Assembly: GCF_046542825.1 (NCBI RefSeq)
Contig: NZ_JBKHAQ010000010.1
Coordinates: forward strand, 1 to 42,186
Direction of reading: 5' to 3'
Length of the DNA: 42,186 nucleotides
From: Rhodosalinus sp046542825
GTDB taxonomy: Bacteria > Pseudomonadota > Alphaproteobacteria > Rhodobacterales > Rhodobacteraceae
Positions 1 through 6,970 of this stretch are shown here, piece after piece; position 1 is the first letter of the stretch, and every line of letters begins with the position of its first letter. A program made the translations under genes and the position numbers. The notes below the pieces were generated by a model that ran no database searches, was not told the DNA's origin, and was given only the letters and a program-made list of their open reading frames with translations.

Positions 1-9
1 CAAGGAGGA

Positions 10-86
10 TGGTACCGCCTCCCTGGCTTGAACAGGGGACCTCTGGATCCACAATCCAGCGCTCTAACCAACTGAGCTAAGGCGGC
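10..86 (-). tRNA. tRNA-His (GTG)
   Basis: A full cloverleaf can be folded on the minus strand. It has a seven-pair acceptor stem closed by a G1-U72 wobble, a five-pair anticodon stem around the loop TTGTGGA with anticodon GTG, a T-arm TTCAAGC, and an encoded CCA end. The base before G1 is T, not the G-1 seen in most histidine tRNAs, and the discriminator is A73, not C73. That combination is known from a group of alphaproteobacteria that have a divergent histidyl-tRNA synthetase, so it supports the lineage assignment and does not indicate a broken gene. Confidence 0.95.
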
Positions 87-100
87 ACGTGGCCGGTCAG

Positions 101-579
101 TTAGCCGCGCGCGCCGCTCAATGCAAGCCCCGCAAGCCCGATTTCCCGGTCCTGCCGGACCAGATCGCGCCCGTAGCTGGGCACCAGCGCGGCGGCCGTC
201 AGGGACCGACCTGTGCGCGCATGGAGCGCACAGGCCGCCCGGTGGCTTTCGTGCGTCGACAGGATCATCCGCGCATAGCCCACGTCCCGCGCGACGGCGA
301 GGCAGCGCACGACCTTCGCGCGCCCAAGGCCCCTGCCCGCACTTCCGGCGACGGCAGGTAAAGCTGCAGTGCGCAGTTGCGGCATCCTCTCGCGGGCGCA
401 GAAGGCTGCCGCAGAGGCGGCCGTCGCGCGGCGCGGTGACGGCGCGCGCGGCCTGGGTCGCGGGCGGCCTTGACCCGCGCAGGCGCCTTCGGGACGCCCC
501 TGGGGTCGCGCGCGGCGTGATGGGCGACGATCCTGCCGGCATCGCCCGTCTTCAGGTCGCGCGACGCGAAGCCCTGCAT
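101..579 (-). pseudogene. GNAT-family acetyltransferase, frameshifted remnant
   Basis: No single frame encodes a protein, but pieces of one GNAT acetyltransferase appear in order on the minus strand in two frames. The N-terminal piece (from an ATG at 577-579) reads MQGFASRDLKTGDAG. A middle piece reads AFCARERMPQL in one frame and LQLYLPSPEVRAG in the other. The C-terminal piece reads GYARMILSTHESHRAACA and ends at a TAA at 101-103. These resemble the GNAT half of MarR-GNAT proteins, whose usual C-terminus contains a THESHRAACALY motif. The total length is close to one GNAT domain. At least two frameshifts are needed, and part of the middle seems lost. It is probably non-functional. The family assignment rests on motif recall only. 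Confidence 0.6.
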
Positions 580-669
580 CCCGCCCGCTTGCGTCTTGCC
601 ATGCTCCAGGGGCGAGGCTAGGCCCCCTCCAACGGACCCGCAAGGGTCGCTGCGCGCACGAGGCATCGC

Positions 670-873
670 ATGGGCATCAACGACGAGAAGGACATCGAGG
701 CGAACCTGCAGATCGGCCCCACCGACCGCGGGTTCGTGCGCATTTTCGTGGCGACGGAGGACGGGGTGGAGATCCCGATGGATTTCGAGCCCGACGAGGC
801 GCTGGAGATCGCCGAGGAAATCCGTGCCGCGGCCGAAGCGGCCCGCGCCGGGAAGCGCAAGCCGAAGCGCTAG
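670..873 (+). CDS. small conserved acidic protein (DUF6324-like)
   Basis: The protein has 67 residues, is soluble and has no signal peptide. An acidic, beta-rich first half (LQIGPTDRGFVRIFVATEDG) is followed by an acidic helix and a basic tail, KRKPKR. It resembles small conserved Rhodobacterales proteins that I recall as DUF6324; the name is tentative and the function unknown. The start follows a weak CGAGG about ten bases upstream. Its TAG stop lies inside a CTAG at 870-873 whose other strand is the stop of the convergent mmcB gene, so the two genes abut with no spacer. Confidence 0.7.
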   Translation: MGINDEKDIEANLQIGPTDRGFVRIFVATEDGVEIPMDFEPDEALEIAEEIRAAAEAARAGKRKPKR

Positions 874-1331
874 ACCGCGCCCAGCCGCGCGCCCGGATCG
901 CGCAGCGCCTGCAGCCGGCGCGCCGCATGGGCCGCGAAGCGCCGCGTGACGGCGCTGCGGCGGGCGCCGGCCAGCCGCGTCTCTGGCGGCATCCGCAGGA
1001 TCTCGGCTCCGTAGCCGTCCGCAAGGATCAGACCGGTTTCCTCGGGCAGCAGCTCTGTCGGGAAATCGGCGTCAACCGCCCAGAAGAAGCGGTCGCCCCA
1101 GTCGAGATAGTGCTGCCACTTCCGGTCCGAGGTGAAATCGGCGCGGCACGACTTGCACTCCACCACCCAGAGCTCGCCCTTCGGACCCAGCGCGAGGATA
1201 TCGAGGCGCAGGCCGCGCGCCGGCACGAATTCCTCGACGCAGGAAAAGCCCAGCGCAGAAAGATGCCGCGCGGCCCCGCGGGCGATGAGTTGTCCAGGCA
1301 TCAGGTCGGGTAAAGCGGTCTGCAGGATCAT
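870..1331 (-). CDS. mmcB: MmcB-family DNA repair protein
   Basis: The 153-residue protein looks like a small restriction-endonuclease-fold (PDDEXK-type) protein. The sequence LRLDILALG supplies the acidic residue, and LWVVECKSC supplies the E-x-K pair. The family corresponds to MmcB of Caulobacter, an SOS-induced protein needed for mitomycin C resistance, so a role in repair of DNA crosslinks or related lesions is likely. A perfect alphaproteobacterial LexA site lies just before its start (1343-1357), which agrees with that role. It is convergent with the small gene at 670-873 and divergent from the membrane protein gene at 1448. Confidence 0.85.
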   Translation of the reverse strand: MILQTALPDLMPGQLIARGAARHLSALGFSCVEEFVPARGLRLDILALGPKGELWVVECKSCRADFTSDRKWQHYLDWGDRFFWAVDADFPTELLPEETGLILADGYGAEILRMPPETRLAGARRSAVTRRFAAHAARRLQALRDPGARLGAV

Positions 1332-1342
1332 GGGCCAATAAT

Positions 1343-1357
1343 GAACAATCCGTGAAC
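1343..1357 (-). promoter_or_regulatory. LexA (SOS) box upstream of mmcB
   Basis: On the minus strand this reads GTTCACGGATTGTTC, an exact match to the alphaproteobacterial LexA consensus GTTC-N7-GTTC. It ends 11 bases before the mmcB ATG, so LexA bound here would cover the promoter or transcription start region. The match is seen directly; binding is inferred. Confidence 0.8.
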
Positions 1358-1447
1358 AGACCGCAAGCCCGCCGGCACCGGCCGTTCCGGTCGCTCCGCG
1401 CGGGCCGCGATGCTATATGACAGGAACCGCAGCCCCGGAGCCCGCCC

Positions 1448-2758
1448 ATGCCGCAGCCCCATCCGCAGCCCGCGCCCACCGACCTGCGCGCCGCGCAAGA
1501 ACTGGAAGGGCACCTGGGCTGGCTCGACAGCTTCACCGGTGCGGCGCTGGCCGTGCTGGCGACCGCCTCGGGCATCTACACCTATCTCGGCGTGCAGTCG
1601 CTGCTCGACGACACCGGGGCGATGTCGGCCTTCGCGGCCATTGCCTATTCGGTCGCCGTCTCGGTCGGCATCTTCGTCTTCTGGTCCTACATGCTGCGGC
1701 TCTTCCCGGCGATGCGCTCGACACGGGCGCGCATGGGCCTTCTGGGCGCGATGGGGCTTGGCAGCCTTGCCATCGTGGCGATGTCGAGCTGGCTGAACGC
1801 GGCGGCGCTGGCGGGGTCGGCGGCGGTGGAGCAGCACCTTGCCAACACGGTGCAGGACTACCAGCAGTCGCTGGAGCGCGCGCACGAGATCGCCGTCTCG
1901 GCGCAGGGGCTGGAACAGGACGTGGCGCGCGTGCGCCAGAGTTTCGAGGATCTCTCGGCACAGGAGGCCGAGGGCGGGCTTTCTGGGCTTGCCGGGCGGG
2001 GCTCGGTCTATTCGCTCCTGCGGCAGAAGGCGACGGAGCTGGGCGCGCTCGAATCGCAGATCGCCGCGCAATCGTCGCAGGTCGAAACCGCCTTCGACGA
2101 GGGCAACGCGATCCTGAGCCGGATGCGCGCGCTCACGGTCGAGCCCGGCCCGGTCGAGGCGCGCTCGGTCGAGTTCTCGGAACAGGCGGTGCGGCTGGCC
2201 GGCATCGTGACGACGCTGCGGCAGCTGTCCGTGGCGCCGCTTGTCCAGCGCGCAGCGCAGGACCTCGCGGCCTCTGCCGTGCTGCCCGACCTCGACGGGC
2301 GGACCGAGACGATCCGCGGCGACCAGGCATCGACCATCGAGGCGGTGCTTGAGGTGGTGGCGCAGCGCGCCGAGACGCTGGAGGCCGCGGCGGACGCGGT
2401 GATCGCCATACCGGCCCCGCCCGAGACACGCTACACGCCGATCTCCGCGGCCGATGCGGTGATCCTCTATGCCTCCAGCTTCGTGCCCTCCTGGGCCGGT
2501 GCCATCGCCATCGACCTGCTGCCCGCCGTGCTGGTCTTCATCCTTGCCGTGACACAAGGCGCCATCCGGCAGGGGCGCGAAGGCGCGCGCGTCGAGGACA
2601 CGCTGACCCTGGCCGAGCTGCGGGCAGCACTTGGCGCGCTCCGGGAGGTCGAGGCAGCCTCTGACGCTCTCCCGCAGCACGCCCACGAACGCGAGACGCC
2701 CCGCGCCGATCCACCCGACGAGACACCGCGCGTGGCCCCGGTGCCGCGCAGCCGATGA
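1448..2758 (+). CDS. inner-membrane protein with long coiled-coil region
   Basis: The protein has 436 residues and no family I recognise by name. Three hydrophobic segments at about residues 30-52, 61-86 and 97-123 are followed by an alanine- and glutamate-rich heptad-like region (about 125-310) that should form a large coiled coil. A fourth hydrophobic stretch lies at about 336-373, and the tail is charged and proline-rich. The topology suggests the coiled coil sits on one side of the membrane between TM3 and TM4. The stop overlaps the start of the next gene by four bases (ATGA), so the two are co-translated and may act together with the periplasmic ClpP-like protease. The start follows a GGAG. 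Function unknown; a scaffold or stress-sensor role is only a guess. Confidence 0.8.
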   Translation: MPQPHPQPAPTDLRAAQELEGHLGWLDSFTGAALAVLATASGIYTYLGVQSLLDDTGAMSAFAAIAYSVAVSVGIFVFWSYMLRLFPAMRSTRARMGLLGAMGLGSLAIVAMSSWLNAAALAGSAAVEQHLANTVQDYQQSLERAHEIAVSAQGLEQDVARVRQSFEDLSAQEAEGGLSGLAGRGSVYSLLRQKATELGALESQIAAQSSQVETAFDEGNAILSRMRALTVEPGPVEARSVEFSEQAVRLAGIVTTLRQLSVAPLVQRAAQDLAASAVLPDLDGRTETIRGDQASTIEAVLEVVAQRAETLEAAADAVIAIPAPPETRYTPISAADAVILYASSFVPSWAGAIAIDLLPAVLVFILAVTQGAIRQGREGARVEDTLTLAELRAALGALREVEAASDALPQHAHERETPRADPPDETPRVAPVPRSR

Positions 2759-3513
2759 GCGCGCAGGACGATCAACCGACCAGCGCAGCGCCGATCCGCA
2801 AGGCGCTGCTGGCGGTGCTGGTCTTCCAGCTGGCGCTTGCCGGGCTGCTGTTCCTGGGCGATCTCGGGCAGGAATTCACCCTGTCCGCGCCGGGGCGCGA
2901 CGCGCCGGGCCTCGATCAGCCTACCCGCCCCGGCGACCAGACCCGCCGCTTCGCGCCCCGCACTCTGCCGGCCCGGACCGACGGCCCGCCGATGCCCGTG
3001 CGCCTGACGCTGGAGCCCGACGGCGCGGACCGCGCGCTTCTGCGCGGCGAGATCGCGCCCGGCGATGCCGACCCGCTCGCAAGGCAGCTTGCCGCGCTCG
3101 ACCCGGCGCCACGGGTGATCGCGCTGGACAGCCCCGGCGGCTCGGTCGCCGATGCGCTGGCGATCGGGGAGCGGATGCGCGCGCTGGGCGTCGAGACCGA
3201 GGTCGCGGCAGAGGCTGTCTGCCTGTCCGCCTGCCCCTATCTGCTGGCCGCGGGCGTCGAGCGGCGCGTGCATCCCCGCGCCCTGGTCGGCGTGCATCAG
3301 CATTATTTCGGCGAGAACACGCTGCTGCCCGCCTTCATCGCGGTCGAGGACATCCAGCGCGGCCAGGGCGAGGTGATGGGCTACCTGATCGCGATGGGCG
3401 TCGATCCCGCCCTGATGCGCCCCGCGCTGCTCACCCCGCCGGAGGACATCTATCTTCTGACGGCAGAGGAGTTGTCGGAGTTCCGCATCGTTACAGGCGA
3501 CTGGGACGACTGA
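2755..3513 (+). CDS. periplasmic ClpP/SppA-like serine protease (COG3904 type)
   Basis: The protein has 252 residues. It has an N-terminal membrane anchor or signal at about residues 17-36, a proline-rich linker, and a ClpP/crotonase-type domain. ALDSPGGSVADAL gives the oxyanion-hole glycines (about 126-129). CLSACPYLLAAG carries the likely nucleophile, Ser158, between two cysteines, and GVHQHYFG supplies the candidate catalytic histidine (about 171). This matches the predicted periplasmic proteases grouped as COG3904. The start overlaps the stop of the upstream coiled-coil membrane protein gene. The substrate is unknown; the pairing suggests regulated proteolysis at the inner membrane. Confidence 0.8.
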   Translation: MSAQDDQPTSAAPIRKALLAVLVFQLALAGLLFLGDLGQEFTLSAPGRDAPGLDQPTRPGDQTRRFAPRTLPARTDGPPMPVRLTLEPDGADRALLRGEIAPGDADPLARQLAALDPAPRVIALDSPGGSVADALAIGERMRALGVETEVAAEAVCLSACPYLLAAGVERRVHPRALVGVHQHYFGENTLLPAFIAVEDIQRGQGEVMGYLIAMGVDPALMRPALLTPPEDIYLLTAEELSEFRIVTGDWDD

Positions 3514-3658
3514 TGCCTCTTGCCGGGAGCTGCCCTGGGCCCTAACTCTTGGGCGTGGCGGGGTCTGCCCTTCCCGTGAACGGTTGCATTCCGGTGGCCT
3601 TAAGCAATTCCGAGGGAGCTGGCTCTGTCCGGGCCCTGGTCCGGTTACCTGGCGCCCA

Positions 3659-3672
3659 CCTGTATATACAGG
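3659..3672. repeat. 14-bp perfect palindrome in an intergenic region
   Basis: CCTGTATATACAGG is a perfect AT-centred palindrome in the 295-bp gap between two convergent genes. It resembles an operator or a short Tn-like end but matches no site I can name. It is not an alphaproteobacterial LexA box. Apart from this site and the hairpin at 3760-3788, I see nothing convincing between 3514 and 3808. Confidence 0.4.
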
Positions 3673-3756
3673 TCCTCGGGAATGAGATAACCCCACGGTT
3701 GCGGCGGTCCCGTCACGCTCAAGCCTGTCCCGCACGAACATACTGCCCCGCGCACG

Positions 3757-3788
3757 AAAATGGCCGCACCGGCAATCGGCGCGGCCAT
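3757..3788 (-). terminator. possible intrinsic terminator after the two-TM protein gene
   Basis: On the minus strand an eight-pair stem (ATGGCCGC/GCGGCCAT, 3760-3788) with a 13-base loop is followed by a short TTTT. It lies about 20 bases past the stop of the gene at 3809-4135. The short T-run makes it a weak prediction. Confidence 0.4.
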
Positions 3789-3808
3789 CGTCGCGGGTAG
3801 GCCCCGGA

Positions 3809-4135
3809 TCAGATGCGGCGGCGCGGCCGGTCGTCCACGCGCGCGGGCACCGTGGCATAATCCAGCGCGGGCTCGACCGCTTCGGGCGCGCGCGGCCCGC
3901 CGCCCTCGTCCTCCCGCTCGGCCATCCGCATGATCGAGATGCCGAACTGCACGCCCGAGAAGACGATGCCGTTGAACATCCACAACAGCAGCACCGCGAG
4001 CGGCCCGGCCGGGTCGTGCGTCACCAGATGCCAGAGGTTCGCGACGTTGAACCAAAGTATCATCGCGACGAAGGCCGCGGAAATCACGAAGCCGATCACG
4101 ACCTGGCGGATGTAGAGACGGATGAGGTCTGGCAT
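3809..4135 (-). CDS. small two-TM membrane protein
   Basis: The protein has 108 residues and two hydrophobic segments: VVIGFVISAAFVAMILWF (about 12-30) and LAVLLLWMFNGIVFSG (about 47-65). A charged C-terminal tail rich in Arg and Pro follows. An in-frame ATG exists ten codons upstream (4165), but an AAGGGAG lies at the right distance from the inner ATG, so I prefer 4135. It sits downstream of nusB on the same strand, a neighbourhood seen in Rhodobacterales. Function unknown. Confidence 0.7.
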   Translation of the reverse strand: MPDLIRLYIRQVVIGFVISAAFVAMILWFNVANLWHLVTHDPAGPLAVLLLWMFNGIVFSGVQFGISIMRMAEREDEGGGPRAPEAVEPALDYATVPARVDDRPRRRI

Positions 4136-4222
4136 GGCGCGCTCCCTTGCTTGCCCGTGCTCCAATGTAATGGCTCCGGGCGCCGGGGAAACCCCCTGTG
4201 CACCGCCGGCACCGCGCCCGCG

Positions 4223-4702
4223 TCAGAACGCCTCGGGCCGGGCCTCGCGCGCCATGTGGTCGAGAACGGCGTTGACGAACCCCGCCTCGCGCCCCTCGGG
4301 AAAGAAGGCGCGCGCAACCTCGACGTATTCCGAAATCGCCACCCGGGGCGGGGTATCGAGCGCCACCAGTTCCGCACCGCCCGCGCGAAAGAGCGCCCTC
4401 AGCGTGGGATCGATGCGCGCGATCGGCCACTTCGCCACCAGCGCGCGGTCGGTCATCTGGTCGATCCTTGCCTGCCAGTTCACCGCCTGCTCGACCACCT
4501 CGCGGAAATGGTCCGGATCGCCCTCGGTCATCTCGTCGCCGTCGTAGCTGGCGCCGAATCGGTGCTCGAGGAATTCGCGGATCACCCGCGCGGAACTCTG
4601 GCCGGACGCCTCCATCTGAAAGAGCGCCTGGACGGCATAGAGGCGGGCGGCAGATTTCATCTGCCGCGCAGAGGGGGCGCGGGTCGCGGGGTCGGGGGTC
4701 AT
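4223..4702 (-). CDS. nusB: transcription antitermination factor NusB
   Basis: The 159-residue all-helical protein has the NusB pattern: SAARLYAVQALFQMEAS near the N-terminus, the central LVAKWPIARIDPTLRALFRAG, and the C-terminal ISEYVEVARAFFPEGREAGF with FVNAVLD. NusB binds boxA RNA with NusE (S10) for rRNA antitermination. The ATG at 4702 lies 7 bases beyond the ribH stop; a longer frame reaches upstream into ribH but is less likely. The ribB-ribH-nusB order is common in alphaproteobacteria and indicates one operon. Confidence 0.93.
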   Translation of the reverse strand: MTPDPATRAPSARQMKSAARLYAVQALFQMEASGQSSARVIREFLEHRFGASYDGDEMTEGDPDHFREVVEQAVNWQARIDQMTDRALVAKWPIARIDPTLRALFRAGGAELVALDTPPRVAISEYVEVARAFFPEGREAGFVNAVLDHMAREARPEAF

Positions 4703-4709
4703 CGGGCGC

Positions 4710-5261
4710 TCATGCGGTGGAGGGGTCGTCGCCCCCGCGCGCAAGGCGGTATTCCTCGCTCGCGGGCACGAAACCGACGGGTTTCTGCCGGCCGCCCCAT
4801 CTACGCGCCAGCGCCAGAAGGTGCAAGGCCGCAGCCGCCGCGCCGCCGCCCTTGTTCTGGTCCGCCGGGTCGGCGCGCACGACGGCCTGCTGCCTGTTCT
4901 CGACGGTGAGGATGCCGTTGCCGATGCACAGCCCCTGCAGGCCCAGCAGCATCAGGCCCCGCGAGCTGTCGTTGCAGACGGTGTCGTAATGCGTGGTCTC
5001 TCCCCGGATCACGCAGCCCAGCGCGACGTAGCCGTCGTAGTTCGACAGCCGCCCCGCCATGCCGATCGCGGGCGGGATCTCCAGCGCGCCGGGCACCTCC
5101 ACGAGGTCGTGCGCGGCGCCCGCCGCCTCGATCTCGGCCACCGCGCCCGCGATCAGATCGTCGGCGATGTCGCGGTAATAGGGGGCGACCACGATCAGCA
5201 GCTTCGCCGGCTTGTCGAACGCGGGCCGGGGCAGCGTGTAATGCCTTTCCTGTCCCGCCAT
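4710..5261 (-). CDS. ribH: 6,7-dimethyl-8-ribityllumazine synthase
   Basis: This enzyme condenses the RibB product with the ribityl-aminouracil intermediate to give lumazine, the penultimate step of riboflavin synthesis. The 183-residue sequence contains the family landmarks VEVPGALEIPPAI, ALGCVIRGETTHYD and the catalytic-region LTVENRQQA. It carries a C-terminal extension of about 25 residues after RRWG beyond the usual length. The start ATG overlaps the stop of the upstream ribB gene (TGATG), implying translational coupling. Confidence 0.95.
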   Translation of the reverse strand: MAGQERHYTLPRPAFDKPAKLLIVVAPYYRDIADDLIAGAVAEIEAAGAAHDLVEVPGALEIPPAIGMAGRLSNYDGYVALGCVIRGETTHYDTVCNDSSRGLMLLGLQGLCIGNGILTVENRQQAVVRADPADQNKGGGAAAAALHLLALARRWGGRQKPVGFVPASEEYRLARGGDDPSTA

Positions 5262-6385
5262 CAGTCCAGTCCCTCGATCCGCCGTGTCCCGACAATCTCC
5301 AGCCCGTAGGCCTCGAGCCCCACGACCCGCGGCACGGGCGAATTGGTCAGCAGCACCATCTCCGACAGGCCCAGCGAGGACAGGATCTGCGCGCCCAGCC
5401 CGTATTGCCGGAGCGTCTTGGGCGAGGTCTCGCCAGGCTGCGTCATCTTCATCTCGGTGTCGCGCAGGAGCACCACGACGCCGCGGCCTTCGCGCGCCAC
5501 CTGCTCCATCGCGAGTCCGAATTCGCGCACCCGCCCCGCGGGCCCCGCGCCCACCACGTCGAGCATGGGGTCGAGCGCGTGCATCCGCACCAGCACCGGC
5601 CCCTCGCCCGGCACCTCGCCCCTGGTCAGCACGATATGCTCGTCGCCATGCGCGGTGTCGGTGTAGATGCGACGCTGCCACTCCCCCCCGAACTCCGAGG
5701 TGATCGTGTCCTCGCGCACCACGCGCACCAGGTTGTCGTGCCGCCGGCGGTAGGCGATCAGGTCGCTGATCGTGCCGATCTTCAGCCCGTGCTTCTGCGC
5801 GAAGGACACGAGCTCCGGCAGCCGCGCCATCGTGCCGTCCTCGTTCATGATCTCGCAGATCACGCCGGAGGGGTTCAGCCCCGCCAGCCGCGCCACGTCC
5901 ACCGCGGCCTCCGTGTGACCCGCGCGGACCAGAACGCCGCCGTCGCGCGCGCGCAGCGGAAAGACATGGCCCGGCGTCGCGATGTCCTGCGCCCCTTTCG
6001 AGGCGTCGATCGCCACGGCGACGGTGCGCGCCCGGTCGGCCGCCGAGATTCCCGTCGTCACGCCCTCGCGCGCCTCGATCGAGACGGTGAAGGCGGTCTC
6101 GTGCCGCGAGGAATTCTGCTGCGCCATCAGGCTCAGGCCCAGCGCATCAACCCGCGCGGCCGGCAGCGCCAGGCAGATCAACCCGCGGCCGTGCAGCGCC
6201 ATGAAGTTGATCGCCTCGGGCGTGGCCATCTGGGCGGGGATCACCAGGTCGCCCTCGTTCTCGCGGTCCTCGTGATCGACGAGGATGAACATCCGCCCGT
6301 TGCGTGCGTCCTCGAGGATTTCCTCCACCGAAGAGATCGCGTCCCGCCAGCTTTCCTCGACCGGTCCGCGGCTTTCATAGGTCAT
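5261..6385 (-). CDS. ribB: 3,4-dihydroxy-2-butanone-4-phosphate synthase with degenerate GTP cyclohydrolase II-like domain
   Basis: The N-terminal half (about residues 20-210) is a full RibB domain, making dihydroxybutanone phosphate from ribulose 5-phosphate. It has DHEDRENEGDLVIPAQ with the catalytic acids, HGRGLICLA, TPGHVFPLRA and GHTEAAVDVARL. The C-terminal half looks like GTP cyclohydrolase II but lacks the zinc-binding cysteine cluster (GDxFxxxCDC type). The matching stretch reads LTRGEVPGEGPVLVRMHALD. It therefore resembles the RibBX arrangement, not an active RibBA, and GTP cyclohydrolase II activity must come from another gene. I prefer the ATG at 6385, which has an AAGGCAGG upstream, over one ten codons earlier. 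No FMN riboswitch is visible in the 220 bases before it. Confidence 0.9.
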   Translation of the reverse strand: MTYESRGPVEESWRDAISSVEEILEDARNGRMFILVDHEDRENEGDLVIPAQMATPEAINFMALHGRGLICLALPAARVDALGLSLMAQQNSSRHETAFTVSIEAREGVTTGISAADRARTVAVAIDASKGAQDIATPGHVFPLRARDGGVLVRAGHTEAAVDVARLAGLNPSGVICEIMNEDGTMARLPELVSFAQKHGLKIGTISDLIAYRRRHDNLVRVVREDTITSEFGGEWQRRIYTDTAHGDEHIVLTRGEVPGEGPVLVRMHALDPMLDVVGAGPAGRVREFGLAMEQVAREGRGVVVLLRDTEMKMTQPGETSPKTLRQYGLGAQILSSLGLSEMVLLTNSPVPRVVGLEAYGLEIVGTRRIEGLD

Positions 6386-6447
6386 GGCGCCTGCCTTCGC
6401 TTGCCTGAGCCGCATCTAGACCAGCCATGCCGCTTTGGCCAGAGCGC

Positions 6448-6467
6448 GGGGCCGGCAAGCCGGCCCC
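6448..6467. repeat. GC-rich inverted repeat upstream of ribB
   Basis: Two nine-base arms (GGGGCCGGC and its complement) are separated by AA. It could form a very stable hairpin. With the element at 6520-6584, it fills most of the 220-bp gap between the ribB start and the zinc-ribbon gene. It has no T-tract. Confidence 0.5.
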
Positions 6468-6519
6468 TGAAGGCTGTCGCGGCGGCCGGCCCCGGATACG
6501 GCGCGCCGCCCCGTCCTTC

Positions 6520-6584
6520 CTCTTGCGCGAAATACCCTCGGGGGGTGAGGCCCGGCACGGGCCGAGGGGGGCAGACAGCCCCCC
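6520..6584 (+). repeat. dispersed intergenic repeat, copy A
   Basis: The segment begins CTCTTGCGCGAAATACCC, continues with a run of G, and ends in the hairpin GGGGGGC-AGACA-GCCCCCC (6566-6584). A second copy with the same start and the same AGACA loop lies at 37917-37967. Both are intergenic, which suggests a dispersed structured element of this genome and not coincidence. Confidence 0.6.
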
Positions 6585-6606
6585 TTCCCCGCGGCCCGGC
6601 ACCCGC

Positions 6607-6960
6607 TCAGTCGAAGATGTCCTCGATCACGTCGAAAGCTTCGGACAGCGCCTTGCGCCAGAGCGACTTGCGTTTTCTCTTCCGCGTCTTCTTGGCCGGC
6701 GAGGGCCGCGGCGGTTCCGCCCGGCGGTCCCGATGCGGCGGGGGTGTCAGCCCGCGGTCGTTCCTGCGCCGCCGCCCCTTCGCGCCGGGCGCGGGAGGGC
6801 GGTGCATCTCAGGGTCCACTGCATCCGCGCGCAGCATTTTCAGGTCGTGCAGCGGCGCGCCGCAGGCGGTGCAGACCAGCTCGTGCCGCCCGCGGTCGAA
6901 CTGCAGCGCCGCGCGCGTGCCGCAATAGGTGCAGGTCGCGATCTTGGTGCCCCGGGGCAT
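6607..6960 (-). CDS. zinc-ribbon protein with basic C-terminus
   Basis: The 117-residue protein has an N-terminal zinc ribbon with two CxxC pairs: CTYCG (about residues 9-12) and CTACG (about 31-34). A proline- and arginine-rich middle follows, then a KKTRKRKRK stretch, then an acidic end AFDVIEDIFD. Such proteins may bind nucleic acid, but the function is unknown. The ATG at 6960 begins MPRGTKIATC; a longer frame runs into rlmB and is not supported. It lies ten bases downstream of rlmB on the same strand and is likely co-transcribed. Confidence 0.75.
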   Translation of the reverse strand: MPRGTKIATCTYCGTRAALQFDRGRHELVCTACGAPLHDLKMLRADAVDPEMHRPPAPGAKGRRRRNDRGLTPPPHRDRRAEPPRPSPAKKTRKRKRKSLWRKALSEAFDVIEDIFD

Positions 6961-6970
6961 TCGCCCTCCC

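Noticed and set aside
3645..3788. 47-codon minus-strand frame between the protease gene and the two-TM protein gene
   Set aside because: It has no ribosome site, overlaps the terminator hairpin, and the protein shows no recognisable pattern.
3549..3800. 83-codon plus-strand frame in the same gap
   Set aside because: It lacks a ribosome site and has mixed, Arg-rich composition like a non-coding frame.
6386..6606. FMN riboswitch upstream of ribB
   Set aside because: No RFN-type conserved core is visible; the gap contains GC-rich hairpins and the dispersed repeat instead.
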